64,000 nt of DNA from Sabulicella rubraurantiaca (GTDB lineage Bacteria; Pseudomonadota; Alphaproteobacteria; Acetobacterales; Acetobacteraceae). The stretch spans positions 186,001-250,000 of the forward strand of contig NZ_JAFEUU010000003.1 of assembly GCF_017355885.1 (NCBI RefSeq), in the 5' to 3' direction. Within the stretch, counting starts at the first letter, position 1; each line of letters opens with the position of its first letter. Below the pieces are notes generated by a model. That model was not told the origin of the DNA. It worked only from the letters and a program-made list of their open reading frames with translations, and made no database searches. Positions 50,701-59,040 of the stretch are shown piece by piece. The position numbers and the translations under genes were made by a program.

Positions 50701-51751
50701 GCTGGAGGCAGCCGTGGCTCTGGCGCGGGCGGGGGTGCGGCATTTCGCCCTTCTTTCCCGGCGCGGCCCGGCCACGCCCGGAATTGCGGATGGGCTGGCA
50801 CGGCTCCGGGCGCTGGGGGCAAAGGTGCGGGTGCTGGCCGCCGATGCCGCCGACCGAGATTCCCTCGCTGCCGCCCTGGCGGAGGTGCGGCGCGACATGC
50901 CGCCCATCGCCCACGTGGTCCACGCCGCCGCGGTCTTCGCCGACGCGCTGGCCGCACGCATGGACGAGGCGCGGCTGCGCGCCGTGTGGGACAGCAAGGT
51001 GACGGCCGCGCGGAATCTCGACGCGCTGACGGAGGGCGACGCGCTGCGCTCCTTCCTGCTCTTCGCCTCGGCCACCGTGCCGATCGGCGCGCCGGGGCAG
51101 GGGGGGTATGTCGCCGCCAATGCGGGGCTGGAGGCCGTTGCGCGCGGCCGCCGCACGCGGGGACTGCCGGGCCTCGCTGTCCAGTGGGGACCCATCGCCG
51201 ATGCCGGGGCGCTCGCGGCCGATGGCGCCGCCGCCCTGTCGCACCGCCTCGGCGCCAAGCCCATGGCGGCTGCCGAGGCGCTTTCCTTCCTGCCCCGGCT
51301 CCTCGCCGGGCCGGATGCGGTCGTGGCGGTGGCGCGGATCGACTGGAGCGGCGCGCGCCGCTCCCTGCCCGTCCTGGCCGAGGCGCCCTTCCACGTCCTG
51401 GCCGGCGAGGCCGCGCCCGAGAACGAGGAGGGCGAGGACATCGCCGCCCTGCTGCGCCGCCTCGGCCCGGAGGAGGCGCTGGATGCGCTGCGCCGGGGCA
51501 TCGGGCGAGAGGTGGCGCGCATCCTGCGCCTGCCCGAAGGCGCGGTGGCGGCGCAGGCCCCCCTGCAGCGCCTGGGCCTCGATTCGCTCGGCGGCCTGGA
51601 ACTCCGCACGGCGCTGGAGCGCCGCTTCTCCGCCGCCCTGCCACTGGAAGGGCTTTCCGAGGAACTGACCGTGGATCTTCTCGCACGGCGCCTGCTCGCC
51701 GGGGCTGCCGCCCTGCCGGATGCCGCCCCCCAGCCGGAGGCGGCGGAGTGA
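44708..51751 (+). CDS. Highly reducing type I polyketide/fatty acid synthase (RkpA-like)
   Basis: This is a 2347-residue multidomain synthase. The KS (about 13-430) has C186, H320 and H357. The AT (520-815) has GHSVGE with S614 and a YAFH selectivity motif at 712-715. The DH (875-1150) has H913 and D1072, though the usual HxxxG glycine is Glu followed by Gly. Residues about 1165-1475 look like a C-methyltransferase whose SAM motif is degenerate (VLVVGAEEGPLLPA). The ER (1645-1970) has HGGAGAVG. The KR (1985-2215) has VTGGTGGFG, S2121, Y2134 and N2138. The ACP has S2293. There is no thioesterase, so an in-trans enzyme must release the chain; the AONS gene overlapping the stop (GTGA) is the obvious one. 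The layout matches rhizobial RkpA and fungal Fum1. Confidence 0.93.
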   Translation: MSGGRSRKRNGVLGPSAIAVVGAACRLPGAPDRAAFAELLIEGRDAVTSVPPDRFNQDRFLHPRPGERGRVPHFAAGTIGEVHRFDAAAFGISPREAEEMDPQQRLLLVLARRALEDAGWPEESVAGQRIGVFAGASTTDWSDLRQHDMGGGDRYAMTGGALSILANRLTHAFDWRGPAMTVDTACSSGLVALHQAMTAIRAGLPAALVAGVNLLLSPFPFGGFWRAGMLSRRGRCQAFGAGADGYVRAEGGVALLLKPLEAALADGDAVRGVLLASGVNAAGRTNGISLPDGAAQAALIAETLAASGLDPDEIGYFEAHGTGTPVGDPIEAEAIARGIGARRRPLPIGSAKSNIGHTEAAAGLVGVLKALVVLEAGRIPPTLHADPPNPAILFAQLGLAPTVSARKLAGRGVMVNAFGFGGTNGCAALARAPQPGRPRTAKAGPSAPPLLLSAHSEAALRGLARAWEALRATPALLRGQARHRDLRPHRLVLRDPAALGPWLRGEEVPGAVSGLAGPGAGVAFAFSGNGAQWAGMGQGPMRHSAAFRAAVEQADTHLRPLLGWSVAEALARGASPEEVEGTDRAQPLLYALQLGVVAALEEEGIRPALVLGHSVGEVAAAQVAGLLAPAEAARLVAVRSRHQHATRGAGRMAALRAPMEEAAPVLATLGIELAAENAPAALTVAGGEAALDRLRAEAEARRWSFVPLGLDYAFHSAAMETVRDALLRDLRGLRSRAPRLPMISSVSGEELREAPAEYWWRNLREPVRFRDAAREVAAHRPAVLLEIGPHPILQAYLRGTSRAAGWDAAILPTLRRAPEPEAADPFSAIADRATAAGADPRGGPCFAGPAEWRDLPPLPLEGEVLRPVASPEARSLVGPRRDGRLLGFRHDEEGGEEWRRTLDTLEEPWLADHALREGVVLPAAAMAEIALEAAAHRFPQAPALELRDFAIFQPIPLSAEAPREIRARLDAAGVFTLESRRRLSGEAWSRHATGRVAALPGLAAPGPAATEAPWRDGAAITERARLRGLHYGPAFRPVRSWRLGAAALEAELALPDSAPPDSDFVLHPVRLDGALQALLGLPGEGETEDGFLPVRFGRIALRRGAAAPVRAELRPVAAGARSLLADGVLRDALGEAVAVLEGAELRRVFRPEPGQDLLFRAKMVPAAPPPAFPAAPPVLDPARLAPAMGEDLSEAAMLLDAFTEAALAEAGLATAPGALAEALRARLLGLDAASLPAAGDIWGEVWAERPALAHELALLAEAREALPAALSGAAIPRPRLSPHAESLRRLAECLAEQAARLLAGWPADRPCRVLVVGAEEGPLLPALRRTLRFLGPALRLTLAPLPEARLPSVPPGTGLVEWNPAAAPEAEAELVLGLGLSGRAGPAGTIAARLRPSLAPGGALLLAEPAPHLFWDITEGLHPDSRAPGRLAGAEGWEAMLLQAGLDGVRALALPPVPWPALLLCGAAPAGARLLAAAPGRRFVLSAAPAMAGLAAALAEALEAAGAQVSLAEGEPAPRQLRGAALVALPGPGPDSLVALGRLAAAAEGSAASFNLVVRNGETDPDAAAALALGRVLANEAPRLKPRRHDLSPRLSPEEAGRALAAALLASPDGEGEQRMTPAGRLVPRLQAGLAEAPLAGMLRLEAARPGRLDSLAWRPAALPEPGPGEVRIAVAAAGLNFRDVLWAQNLLPEEALLPGFAGPGLGMEVAGTVEAAGEGAPFQPGDRVFGVAPRGLATHAVTGAAALAPLPPGLSMEEAASLPVAFLTALHALEELGRVEAGDRVLIHGGAGAVGLAALQVALARGARVAVTAGTPARRALLRAAGAELALDSRDASFADALRLHWETAPGEGCVDVCLNSLAGEAMERSLGLMAPFGRFLELGKRDFAEATRVALRPLRRNVAWFAVDLDELARARPAIAARHMATLTRRFAEGEFLPLPVRAHPAEEAEEAFRRLQAGGHVGKLVIRPPVPASTAPHAWSPGGTAVVTGGTGGFGLEAAVALARAGVRHFALLSRRGPATPGIADGLARLRALGAKVRVLAADAADRDSLAAALAEVRRDMPPIAHVVHAAAVFADALAARMDEARLRAVWDSKVTAARNLDALTEGDALRSFLLFASATVPIGAPGQGGYVAANAGLEAVARGRRTRGLPGLAVQWGPIADAGALAADGAAALSHRLGAKPMAAAEALSFLPRLLAGPDAVVAVARIDWSGARRSLPVLAEAPFHVLAGEAAPENEEGEDIAALLRRLGPEEALDALRRGIGREVARILRLPEGAVAAQAPLQRLGLDSLGGLELRTALERRFSAALPLEGLSEELTVDLLARRLLAGAAALPDAAPQPEAAE

Positions 51752-53046
51752 TCCGTCGCGGCTTGTCTCCCGAGGCGCGTGCCAGCCTGCTGGGCCGCTT
51801 CCGCACCGGCAGCGGCGCACCCGCGCCCTCCGGCGGCTCTCCGGCGCGCGACTTCGCCACCCTGCCCAATGCGCGCGAATTGGCGGAGGCGCGGCGCCTC
51901 GGCCAGCGGCACAATCTCAGCAATCCGTTCTTTCAGCCGCATGATGGGGTGGCCGGCGCCCGCACCCGCATCGCCGGGCGGGAGATGCTGAACTTCGCCT
52001 CCTACAACTACCTCGGCTTCAACGGCGACCCGCGCGTGAACCTGGCGGCGGCGGAGGCGCTGGCACTGCACGGAAGCTCCGCCTCCGCCTCGCGCATGGT
52101 GTCGGGGGAACGGCCGGTGCACGCGCAGCTCGAAGCCTCGCTGGCCCGCAACTACGGGGTGGAGGAGGCGCTGGTGCTCGTCTCCGGACATGCCACCAAT
52201 GTCTCGGTGATCGGCCATCTGCTGGGGCCGGAGGACCTCGTGGTCCATGACCAGCTGATCCACAATTCCTGCGCCGAGGGGATGCGGCTTTCCGGCGCGC
52301 GGCGCGTCGCCTTCCCGCACAACGACCCCGAGGCGGCGGAACGCGCGCTGGCCGGGGCGCGGGCGCGGCACAAGCGGGCGCTGGTGCTGATCGAGGGCCA
52401 CTACTCCATGGACGGCACCGTGCCCGACCTCGCGCGGTTCCGCGACATGGCGCGGCGATACGATGCCTGGCTGATGGTGGACGAGGCGCATGGGCTCGGC
52501 TGCCTCGGCCCCACCGGGCGTGGCGTGTGGGAGGCGCAGGGCGTCGCGCCCGACGCGGCCGATATCTGGATGGGCACGCTCAGCAAGACGCTTGCCTCCT
52601 GCGGCGGCTTCATCGCCGGGTCGCGGGCGCTGGTGGACTGGCTGCGCCACACCCTGCCGGGCTTCGTGTATTCCGTCGGCCTGCCGCCCCCGATGGCGGC
52701 GGCGGCGGAGCGCGCCCTCCTGCTGATGGAGGAGGAGCCCTGGCGCGTGGAGCGGCTGCAGGCAAATACGCAGCGCTTCCGCGCCGCGCTTCAGGCGCGC
52801 GGCTTCGACACGGGCGGCTCAACGGGCGGGTCCATCGTGCCGGTGATCCTCGGCGCCTCGCTGCGCGCCGTGCGCCTCGCTGAGAAGATGGCGGCGCAGG
52901 GCATCAACGTGCAGCCCATCGCCTTTCCCGTCGTGCCGGAAGGCCAGGCGCGGCTGCGCTTCTTCCTTTCCTCCGAGCACGAGGCGGCCGATCTGGACGA
53001 GGCGGCCGAAGCGATGGGCCGCGCGGCACGCGAGGTGGCGGCGTGA
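51748..53046 (+). CDS. Alpha-oxoamine synthase (AONS) family acyltransferase (RkpG-like)
   Basis: This 432-residue fold-type I PLP enzyme condenses an acyl thioester with an amino acid, losing CO2, as in 8-amino-7-oxononanoate synthase and serine palmitoyltransferase. LNFASYNYLGFNGDPRV, SGHATN, VDEAHGLGCLGPTGRG and the PLP lysine K280 in GTLSKTLASCGGF are all present. An N-terminal extension of about 60 residues precedes the core, as in longer family members. The GTG overlaps the synthase stop. It is expected to offload the ACP-bound chain as an alpha-amino ketone, a sphingoid-like product. RkpG and Fum8 are the relevant precedents. Confidence 0.92.
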   Translation: MIRRGLSPEARASLLGRFRTGSGAPAPSGGSPARDFATLPNARELAEARRLGQRHNLSNPFFQPHDGVAGARTRIAGREMLNFASYNYLGFNGDPRVNLAAAEALALHGSSASASRMVSGERPVHAQLEASLARNYGVEEALVLVSGHATNVSVIGHLLGPEDLVVHDQLIHNSCAEGMRLSGARRVAFPHNDPEAAERALAGARARHKRALVLIEGHYSMDGTVPDLARFRDMARRYDAWLMVDEAHGLGCLGPTGRGVWEAQGVAPDAADIWMGTLSKTLASCGGFIAGSRALVDWLRHTLPGFVYSVGLPPPMAAAAERALLLMEEEPWRVERLQANTQRFRAALQARGFDTGGSTGGSIVPVILGASLRAVRLAEKMAAQGINVQPIAFPVVPEGQARLRFFLSSEHEAADLDEAAEAMGRAAREVAA

Positions 53047-53810
53047 AGCCACGCATCGCGCTCTTCACCCTGGAAGGCGCGGCCAGCGCCGAGGCGGCGC
53101 TGCGCTTCGCCGAGGCGCAGTCGGACCGCATCGCCCTGGTCGGCTGGTCCTCGCCCTTCCGCGCCACGCGGGCACTGGGACGGGCGCTGCGGCGCGGCGG
53201 GCCGGGGTTGCTGCCCTACCTCTTCGTGAACCACGCCCTGCCGGCGCTTTTGGGTCGCCCGGGCCTCGCGGCGCTCTGCCGCGCCCACGGCATCCCGGTC
53301 CTGCGCCTGGGCGACGAGGCGGCGACGATCCGCGCCCTGCGCGACAGCGGGGCGGAGCTGCTGGTTTCCTTCCACCTGGACCGCATCCTCTCCCCCGCCA
53401 TCCTCGCCGTGCCGAGGCTGGGGGGGATCAACGTGCATCCTTCGCTGCTGCCGCGGCATCGCGGGCCTATCCCCGCCTTCCACGGTCTGGCCGAGGGGCG
53501 GACCGGCATCTCGGTCCATGCGCTGACGCCGGAGGTGGATGCGGGCGGGGTCTGGGCGCAGCGGGAAGTGGCGCTGCCGCCGAGCCTCTCCGCCTCCGCC
53601 GCCGCGCGCGAACTCCATCTCGCCGCCCTGCCGCTGCTGGAGGAGGCGATTGCCCGCATCGCCGCGGGTGAGGCGCCGCCGGAACCGCCGCCGCGCCTTC
53701 CCTACGCGCCCTGGCCCGACCGCACCACCCGGCGTCGTGCCGGAGTGCCCTTATTGCGGCTTTCCGACATCGGCGCCGCCTGGCGCGCCCCGGCCGGAGG
53801 GTGGCGGTGA
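53043..53810 (+). CDS. Formyltransferase-fold protein without the methionyl-tRNA-binding domain
   Basis: This is a 255-residue protein with a formyltransferase (GART/FMT-like) domain. The catalytic triad is complete: N130 and H132 in GGINVHPSLLPRHRGPIPAF, and D166 in TPEVDAGGVW. The C-terminal OB-type domain of methionyl-tRNA formyltransferase is missing, so tRNA is an unlikely acceptor; formyltransferases of this size modify amino sugars or amines. It starts at a GTG overlapping the AONS stop and ends overlapping the KpsS-like gene. From context I infer N-formylation of the amino-ketone lipid or of a sugar amine in the attached polysaccharide. Confidence 0.87.
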   Translation: MKPRIALFTLEGAASAEAALRFAEAQSDRIALVGWSSPFRATRALGRALRRGGPGLLPYLFVNHALPALLGRPGLAALCRAHGIPVLRLGDEAATIRALRDSGAELLVSFHLDRILSPAILAVPRLGGINVHPSLLPRHRGPIPAFHGLAEGRTGISVHALTPEVDAGGVWAQREVALPPSLSASAAARELHLAALPLLEEAIARIAAGEAPPEPPPRLPYAPWPDRTTRRRAGVPLLRLSDIGAAWRAPAGGWR

Positions 53811-55099
53811 GGCGCTCCTTCCTGTTCCTCCAGGGGCCGACCAGCCCCTTCTTCCGCGAACTGGGCGCGGCGCTGGCGGCGCGCGGCCACGCGGTGCGGC
53901 GCATCAATCTGTGCCTGGGCGACCGGCTCTTCTGGAAGGACGAGCGCTCAGAAGACTTCACGGGCCGCGCCGAGGATTGGCTGCACTTCCTCGAAGCCCG
54001 CCTCGAAGGCGTCACCGACCTCGTCCTGCTCGGCGAGCAGCGGCCGCTGCACCGCGCCGCCATCGAGGCCGCCCATTCGCGCGGCATCGCGGTGACGGTG
54101 ACGGATTTCGGCTATCTCCGCCCCGACTGGATCGTGCTGGAGCGGGATGGGATGAACGCCCTGTCGCGCTACCCGCGCGACCGCGCCGGTATCCTCGCCC
54201 TGGCGGCCGAGGCGCCGCCGCTGGACACGGCGCTGCGCCATCCGGGGCGGTTCAGCTTGCTGGCGCGCGGCGACATGGCGTTCCACCTCGCCTCCGCCTT
54301 GCCTTGGCCCTTCCCGCATTGGCGGAGCTTCGCCGTCCACTCGCCCTTCCTCGCCTATCCGGCGACGGGGCTGCGCCTACTGCTGCGAAGCCGGGAGGCG
54401 CGGCTCGCCCGCGAGTTCGTGGAATCCATCCCGGCGGAGGCGCCGGTCTTCCTCTTCGCCATGCAGATGGAGACGGACTACTCCATTCGCGCCTATTCGC
54501 CCTTCCCCGACATGGACACGCCGCTGCGCGCCGCCATCCGTTCCTTCGTGCGCGAGGCCCTGGCCGAAGCCCGCCTGCTGGTGAAGCCGCACCCCTACGA
54601 TGCCGGGCTGAAATCCTGGCGCGCCCGCGTTTCGGCCATGGCGCGGGATGAAGGGGTGGAGACCCGCGTCGCGCTGGTGGACGGCATCCCGCTCGACCCG
54701 CTGCTGGAGCGCGCTGCCGGCCTCGTCACGGTGAACAGCACCACCGGCATCCGCGCCCTGCAACTGGGCCGTCCCGTGCTGGCGCTGGGGCAGGCGCTAT
54801 GGGACGTGGAGGGGCTGGCGCATCGCGGCGGGCTCGACTCGTTCTGGGCGGCACCGCAAGCCCCGGACCCGGTGCTGGCAGATGCCTTCCTGCGCGGCAT
54901 CGCGCACCACCTGCACATCCGGGGCGATTACTACGAGCCCAGCGGCCGCCGTGCCGCCGTCGCCGCAGCGGTGGAGCGGCTGGAGCAGGGCGCCGGCCCG
55001 CCGGAGGTCGCCACGCCGCCGCGCCCGCGCCTCGTCGCTTCGGTTACGCCGCAAGCAGCGGCTGCGGATCCAGCCACACGGGCCCGAGCCCCAGGCTGA
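53807..55099 (+). CDS. KpsS/LipB-like capsular polysaccharide biosynthesis protein (RkpJ-like)
   Basis: This 430-residue cytoplasmic protein of the KpsS/LipB family helps join or modify the lipid end of capsular polysaccharides; KpsS/KpsC of Escherichia coli are Kdo transferases on the lipid anchor. RRSFLFLQGPTSPFFREL at the start, TDFGYLRPDW, FAMQMETDYSIRAYSPF, VKPHPYD and TVNSTTGIRALQLGRPVLALG are family segments. The GTG at 53807 overlaps the upstream stop as GTGA, the pattern used throughout this operon; GTG at 53801 is possible. Its 3' end overlaps the convergent M23 peptidase gene by 56 nt. No kpsC, ABC exporter or outer-membrane exporter gene is in the window. Confidence 0.9.
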   Translation: MRRSFLFLQGPTSPFFRELGAALAARGHAVRRINLCLGDRLFWKDERSEDFTGRAEDWLHFLEARLEGVTDLVLLGEQRPLHRAAIEAAHSRGIAVTVTDFGYLRPDWIVLERDGMNALSRYPRDRAGILALAAEAPPLDTALRHPGRFSLLARGDMAFHLASALPWPFPHWRSFAVHSPFLAYPATGLRLLLRSREARLAREFVESIPAEAPVFLFAMQMETDYSIRAYSPFPDMDTPLRAAIRSFVREALAEARLLVKPHPYDAGLKSWRARVSAMARDEGVETRVALVDGIPLDPLLERAAGLVTVNSTTGIRALQLGRPVLALGQALWDVEGLAHRGGLDSFWAAPQAPDPVLADAFLRGIAHHLHIRGDYYEPSGRRAAVAAAVERLEQGAGPPEVATPPRPRLVASVTPQAAAADPATRARAPG

Positions 55100-55829
55100 A
55101 ATGCAGATGCGGGCCGGTGACGCGGCCCGTCGCCCCGATATCGGCGATGCGCTGGCCCTGGCGCACCTCCTCCCCCGCGCCGACATGCTGCGCCGAAAGA
55201 TGGGCGTAGAGCGTGTGGACGGCGTGGCCGTGCTCGACGACCAGCAGGCGGCCGAAGAAGTGGAAGTCGCCCGCCAGCGTCACCCGCCCGGAGGCAGCGG
55301 CCAGCACCGGCGTCCCCACCGGCCCCGCCACGTCCAGCCCGTAATGCGGCGCGCGGGGCTGGCCGTTCAGCACGCGCTGCGAGCCATAGACGCCGCTGAT
55401 CCGCCCGCGTGCCGGCCAGGCGAAGCCGCGCGCAAAATCCGTGCGCTCGGAAGCGAGGGCACGGGCGCGCGCCAGCTCCTCCCGCTCGCGCGCGATGCGG
55501 CGCAGCGCCTCGGCATCGGGCGTCACCTGGGCGGGAGGCAGGCCGGAAATGTGCTGCACGTCCCATTCGCGCGGCCGCACCTCCAGCTCCTGCGCCGTGC
55601 CGTCCACGGAGAGCACGGCGCGCGGGCCGTGGTCGCGCCCGAAGCCCAGGGCGAAGACCCCCTCGGGCGAGACGCGCACGGGGCGCCCGTCCAGCGCGAT
55701 GCGGCGCCCGGCCGCGCCGCTGCCCAGCACCAGTGCGCCCTGGGTGGAAGCGGCGTGCAGCATCACCGCCGCCCGGGCCGGGCGCGCGGCCAGCAGGGCG
55801 GGCGCGGCGAGAAGGATCCGGCGGTGCAT
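55044..55829 (-). CDS. M23-family murein metallopeptidase
   Basis: This is a 261-residue exported peptidase with a signal peptide ([18 protein letters not shown]). The LytM/M23 domain occupies the C-terminal half: [20 protein letters not shown] supplies the H and D zinc ligands and [10 protein letters not shown] the HxH pair, so the site looks active. It cleaves peptide cross-links in peptidoglycan, or activates amidases. Its ATG shares one base with the xseA stop (TGATG), so it is transcribed with xseA. Its 3' end overlaps the KpsS-like gene. Confidence 0.92.
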   Translation of the reverse strand: MHRRILLAAPALLAARPARAAVMLHAASTQGALVLGSGAAGRRIALDGRPVRVSPEGVFALGFGRDHGPRAVLSVDGTAQELEVRPREWDVQHISGLPPAQVTPDAEALRRIAREREELARARALASERTDFARGFAWPARGRISGVYGSQRVLNGQPRAPHYGLDVAGPVGTPVLAAASGRVTLAGDFHFFGRLLVVEHGHAVHTLYAHLSAQHVGAGEEVRQGQRIADIGATGRVTGPHLHFSLGLGPVWLDPQPLLAA

Positions 55830-57322
55830 CAGAACAGCCTCCCCTGGCGGTCGCTTTCCTCGCGCACCGTGGCACTGCCATCGGCGAAGACGAGGGTGAG
55901 TTTCTCCCCGCGCTTCAACGCGGCGGCCTCGGTGACGGCGGCACCGCCGGCGCGCTGCACCAGGGCGAAGCCGCGCCGGAGCACGGAATTGTAGCTCACC
56001 GCCTCCAGCCGGGCCGACAGCGCCTCCAGCCGCACCCGCGCCTCCCGGCCCGGACGCCCATCCGAGCCCAGCGCCTCCAGCCGCGTGCCGAGGTCACGCA
56101 CGCGGTCCGAGCCGGCGCGCAGCCGCGCCACGATGGGCGCGGGGGAGAGGCGCTGGAGGGCAGGGGCGGAGCAGCGGCGCTGATGCGCCTGGCCCCAGGC
56201 GGCGAAAAGGCGGCCAGCCGTCTCGCCCAGCGTGCCGCGCTTCGCCGCGATCACCTCACGCGGGTGGCGCAACGATCCGGCAAGGCGCGACAGGACGAGG
56301 CGGCGACCATCCAGGAAGCGGGGCAGGGCGCCGTCCAGCCGCTCCGCCCGCTCATCCAGGCGCTGGCGCGCATTGGCGACCAGGGCGGGCAGGTCGGGCA
56401 GGCCGCGCCCGGCCACGCGCAGCCGCAGCCTTGCATCGCCCAGATGCGAATCCGCGCGCCCCTTCAGCCGCGCGCCCAGCTGCGCGAGGCCGGCGGCCAT
56501 CTCGTCGCGCGAGGGCACGGCCATCTCGGCGGCAGCGGTGGGGGTCGGGGCGCGGCGATCGGCGGCGAAGTCGATCAGCGTGGTGTCCGTCTCGTGCCCC
56601 ACGGCGGAGATCAGCGGGATCGTGCATTCCGCCGCCGCGCGCACCACCGCCTCCTCGTTGAAGGCCATGAGGTCCTCCAGCGAGCCGCCGCCGCGCGCGA
56701 CGATCAGCACGTCCGGGCGCGGCACCGCGCCGCCGGCGGCCAGCAGCGAGAAGCCGCGGATCGCCGCCGCCACCTGTTCCGCCGCCCCAGCGCCCTGCAC
56801 CTGCACCGGCCACAGGATGACGCGGCGCGGGAAGCGCCGCGCCAGCGTGGTGCGGATGTCCTGGATCACCGCGCCGCTCTCGCTGGTGACGACGCCGATC
56901 ACCTCGGGCAGCAGGGGAAGAGGGCGCCGCCGCTCGAACAGCCCTTCTTCCTGGAGACGCTGGCGCAGCATCTCGATGCGCTTCAGCAGCGCGCCCTCGC
57001 CCGCATATTCCAGCCGCTCGATGATGAGCTGGTACTTGGAGCGGTCGGCATAGGTGGAGATGCGGCCGGTGGCGATCACCTCCACCCCGTTCTCGGGCTT
57101 CAGCCCGACGCGCGGCACGGTGCCCTTCCACACCACCGCCTCGACCTTGGCCTGGCCGTCCTTCAGCGAGAGATAGACATGGCCCGAGGAATAGGGCTTC
57201 ACCTCCGTCATCTCGCCGCGCACGCGGATGCGGCCGAAGGCGGATTCGAGGGTGCGCTTGATGGCGCCGCCCAATTCGCCCACACCGTATTCGGGAATGT
57301 TGCCGCTGGCGCCGCTCGTCAT
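55829..57322 (-). CDS. xseA: Exodeoxyribonuclease VII large subunit
   Basis: This is a 497-residue XseA. It has an N-terminal OB-fold domain ([24 protein letters not shown]) and the catalytic domain with [18 protein letters not shown], the [14 protein letters not shown] motif and [28 protein letters not shown], all hallmarks of the family. The C-terminal coiled-coil region ends with [12 protein letters not shown]. With the small subunit XseB it degrades single-stranded DNA. xseB is not adjacent. It diverges from purD with only 42 bp between the starts. Confidence 0.95.
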   Translation of the reverse strand: MTSGASGNIPEYGVGELGGAIKRTLESAFGRIRVRGEMTEVKPYSSGHVYLSLKDGQAKVEAVVWKGTVPRVGLKPENGVEVIATGRISTYADRSKYQLIIERLEYAGEGALLKRIEMLRQRLQEEGLFERRRPLPLLPEVIGVVTSESGAVIQDIRTTLARRFPRRVILWPVQVQGAGAAEQVAAAIRGFSLLAAGGAVPRPDVLIVARGGGSLEDLMAFNEEAVVRAAAECTIPLISAVGHETDTTLIDFAADRRAPTPTAAAEMAVPSRDEMAAGLAQLGARLKGRADSHLGDARLRLRVAGRGLPDLPALVANARQRLDERAERLDGALPRFLDGRRLVLSRLAGSLRHPREVIAAKRGTLGETAGRLFAAWGQAHQRRCSAPALQRLSPAPIVARLRAGSDRVRDLGTRLEALGSDGRPGREARVRLEALSARLEAVSYNSVLRRGFALVQRAGGAAVTEAAALKRGEKLTLVFADGSATVREESDRQGRLF

Positions 57323-57364
57323 GAGCCCTCTTACCGCCACGGCGCCGGAATGCGGAGTGGTCTC

Positions 57365-58639
57365 ATGAACATCCTCGTCGTCGGTTCCGGCGGGCGGGAG
57401 CACGCGCTGTGCTGGAAGCTCGCCCGCTCGCCGCTCCTCGCCAAGCTGTGGTGCGCGCCGGGCAATCCCGGCATCGCCGAGGTGGCGGAGTGCGTCGGGA
57501 TCGGCGCGACCGACATCGAAGCGCTGGTCGCCTTCGCGCGCGACAAGAAGGTGGATCTCGTGGTGGCGGGGCCGGAGGCGCCGCTGACGCTGGGCCTCGC
57601 CGATGCCTGCGCGGCGGCGTGCATCCCCTGCTTCGGCCCTTCCGCCGAGGCGGCGCGGCTCGAAGGCTCCAAGAGCTTCTTCAAGGAGATCGCGCTCGCC
57701 GCCGGCGCCCCCACGGCGCGCTACGCGGAGTTCACCGATGCGCAAGCCGCGCGCGAATACATCCGCCGCGAGGGCGCGCCCATCGTGGTGAAGGCCGATG
57801 GCCTCGCCGCCGGCAAGGGCGTGGTGGTGGCGATGTCGGTGACGGAGGCGGAGGAGGCCATCGCCGATTTCATGGAGCGCCGCATCCACGGCGAATCCGG
57901 CGCGCGCGTGGTGGTCGAGGAGTTCCTGGAGGGCGAGGAAGTGTCCTTCTTCGCGCTGTGCGACGGCACGCGCGCCGTGCCGCTGCAAGGCGCGCAGGAC
58001 CACAAGCGCGCGGGCGACGGCGACACCGGGCCGAACACGGGCGGGATGGGCGCCTATTCCCCAGCCCCCGCCTTCACCCTCGCCTTGCAGCAGGCGGTGA
58101 TGGAATCCTGCATAACCCCCGTCCTGGCCGAGATGGCCCGGCGCGGCACGCCCTTCCGCGGCGTGCTCTTCGCCGGGCTGATGCTGACCGCGCAGGGGCC
58201 GAAGCTCCTCGAGTTCAACGTCCGCTTCGGCGACCCAGAATGCCAGGCGCTGATGCTGCGCCTTGAATCCGACCTTTTGCCCGCATTGCTCGCCGCCGCG
58301 CGTGGCGACTTGTCGGACGTGTCGCTCGAATGGTCGCCGGAGCCGTCGCTGCTGGTGGTGATGGCGGCGGAGAACTACCCCGGCACGCCGCGCACCGGCA
58401 CGGTGATCCGGGGATTGGCCGAAGCGGCTTCCGTGCCCGGCGTGTCCGTCTTCCACGCCGGCACGAAGGCGGGTCCGGACGGGCAGACCCTCGCTGCCGG
58501 GGGGCGCGTGCTCGGCATCGGCGCCCGCGCGGCCACGCTGCGGGAGGCGCGGGACGCGGCCTACCGCGCCGTGGATGCGATCAACTGGCCCGAGGGATTC
58601 TGCCGCCGCGACATCGGGTGGCGCGCCTTGGGGCGTTAG
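57365..58639 (+). CDS. purD: Phosphoribosylamine--glycine ligase
   Basis: This is a 424-residue GARS enzyme of purine biosynthesis. The N-terminus [19 protein letters not shown], the ATP-grasp segments [14 protein letters not shown] and [13 protein letters not shown], the signature [11 protein letters not shown] and [14 protein letters not shown] are all typical. Length is normal. The divergent xseA-purD arrangement is common in alphaproteobacteria. Its 3' end overlaps the convergent SRPBCC gene by 4 nt. Confidence 0.96.
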   Translation: MNILVVGSGGREHALCWKLARSPLLAKLWCAPGNPGIAEVAECVGIGATDIEALVAFARDKKVDLVVAGPEAPLTLGLADACAAACIPCFGPSAEAARLEGSKSFFKEIALAAGAPTARYAEFTDAQAAREYIRREGAPIVVKADGLAAGKGVVVAMSVTEAEEAIADFMERRIHGESGARVVVEEFLEGEEVSFFALCDGTRAVPLQGAQDHKRAGDGDTGPNTGGMGAYSPAPAFTLALQQAVMESCITPVLAEMARRGTPFRGVLFAGLMLTAQGPKLLEFNVRFGDPECQALMLRLESDLLPALLAAARGDLSDVSLEWSPEPSLLVVMAAENYPGTPRTGTVIRGLAEAASVPGVSVFHAGTKAGPDGQTLAAGGRVLGIGARAATLREARDAAYRAVDAINWPEGFCRRDIGWRALGR

Positions 58640-59031
58640 CCCTCAGCCCAGTCGCGCAGCGCCTCGAGGTCGCGCCGCATCCAGGCGAAATCGGCCTCGA
58701 ACTGCTCCTCGGTCATGCCGGGCTGGCGGAACAGGGTGAGCATCACCTCCGCCCCCGCCCCGTTCGGCAGCACGCGCATCGGGACGTGGATCTCCGGCCC
58801 GTCGCCCGTGTCCACGAAGTGGTCCATGACGCCGAAGGCATTGTGGCCGGTGAAGTGGATGCGGATCGGCCCCTGCGGGCCTTGCGCGGTCCACGCATCG
58901 CCATCCGGCTGGAGGCTGGATCGGCTCAGCCCGGAGGCCCAGCGCGGAAAGCACTCAGGCCGCCAGATCGCCTCGTAGAGTTCCCGCCAGGGGCGGTTGA
59001 CCGAGACACTGACCGTGCGAGCTTCCAGCAT
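58636..59031 (-). CDS. SRPBCC-family (polyketide cyclase-like) protein
   Basis: This 131-residue single-domain protein has a START/SRPBCC fold, seen in [19 protein letters not shown] at the N-terminus, the [15 protein letters not shown] central strands, and a final long helix ([18 protein letters not shown]) closing the ligand pocket. Such proteins bind hydrophobic ligands or act as small enzymes; the ligand is unknown. It is 9 nt downstream of the dienelactone-hydrolase-like gene, so the two are co-transcribed. Confidence 0.8.
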   Translation of the reverse strand: MLEARTVSVSVNRPWRELYEAIWRPECFPRWASGLSRSSLQPDGDAWTAQGPQGPIRIHFTGHNAFGVMDHFVDTGDGPEIHVPMRVLPNGAGAEVMLTLFRQPGMTEEQFEADFAWMRRDLEALRDWAEG

Positions 59032-59040
59032 GCGGTGACC

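Noticed and set aside
49678-51747. Long + strand frame running from inside the synthase into the AONS gene, suggesting a fusion
   Set aside because: The part before 51748 is out of frame with the ER-KR-ACP coding sequence and is Arg/Gly-rich noise; the AONS gene begins at the GTG overlapping the synthase stop.
53043-53810. Annotation as methionyl-tRNA formyltransferase
   Set aside because: The catalytic domain is there but the C-terminal tRNA-binding domain is missing, and the gene is embedded between AONS and KpsS-like genes rather than next to def.
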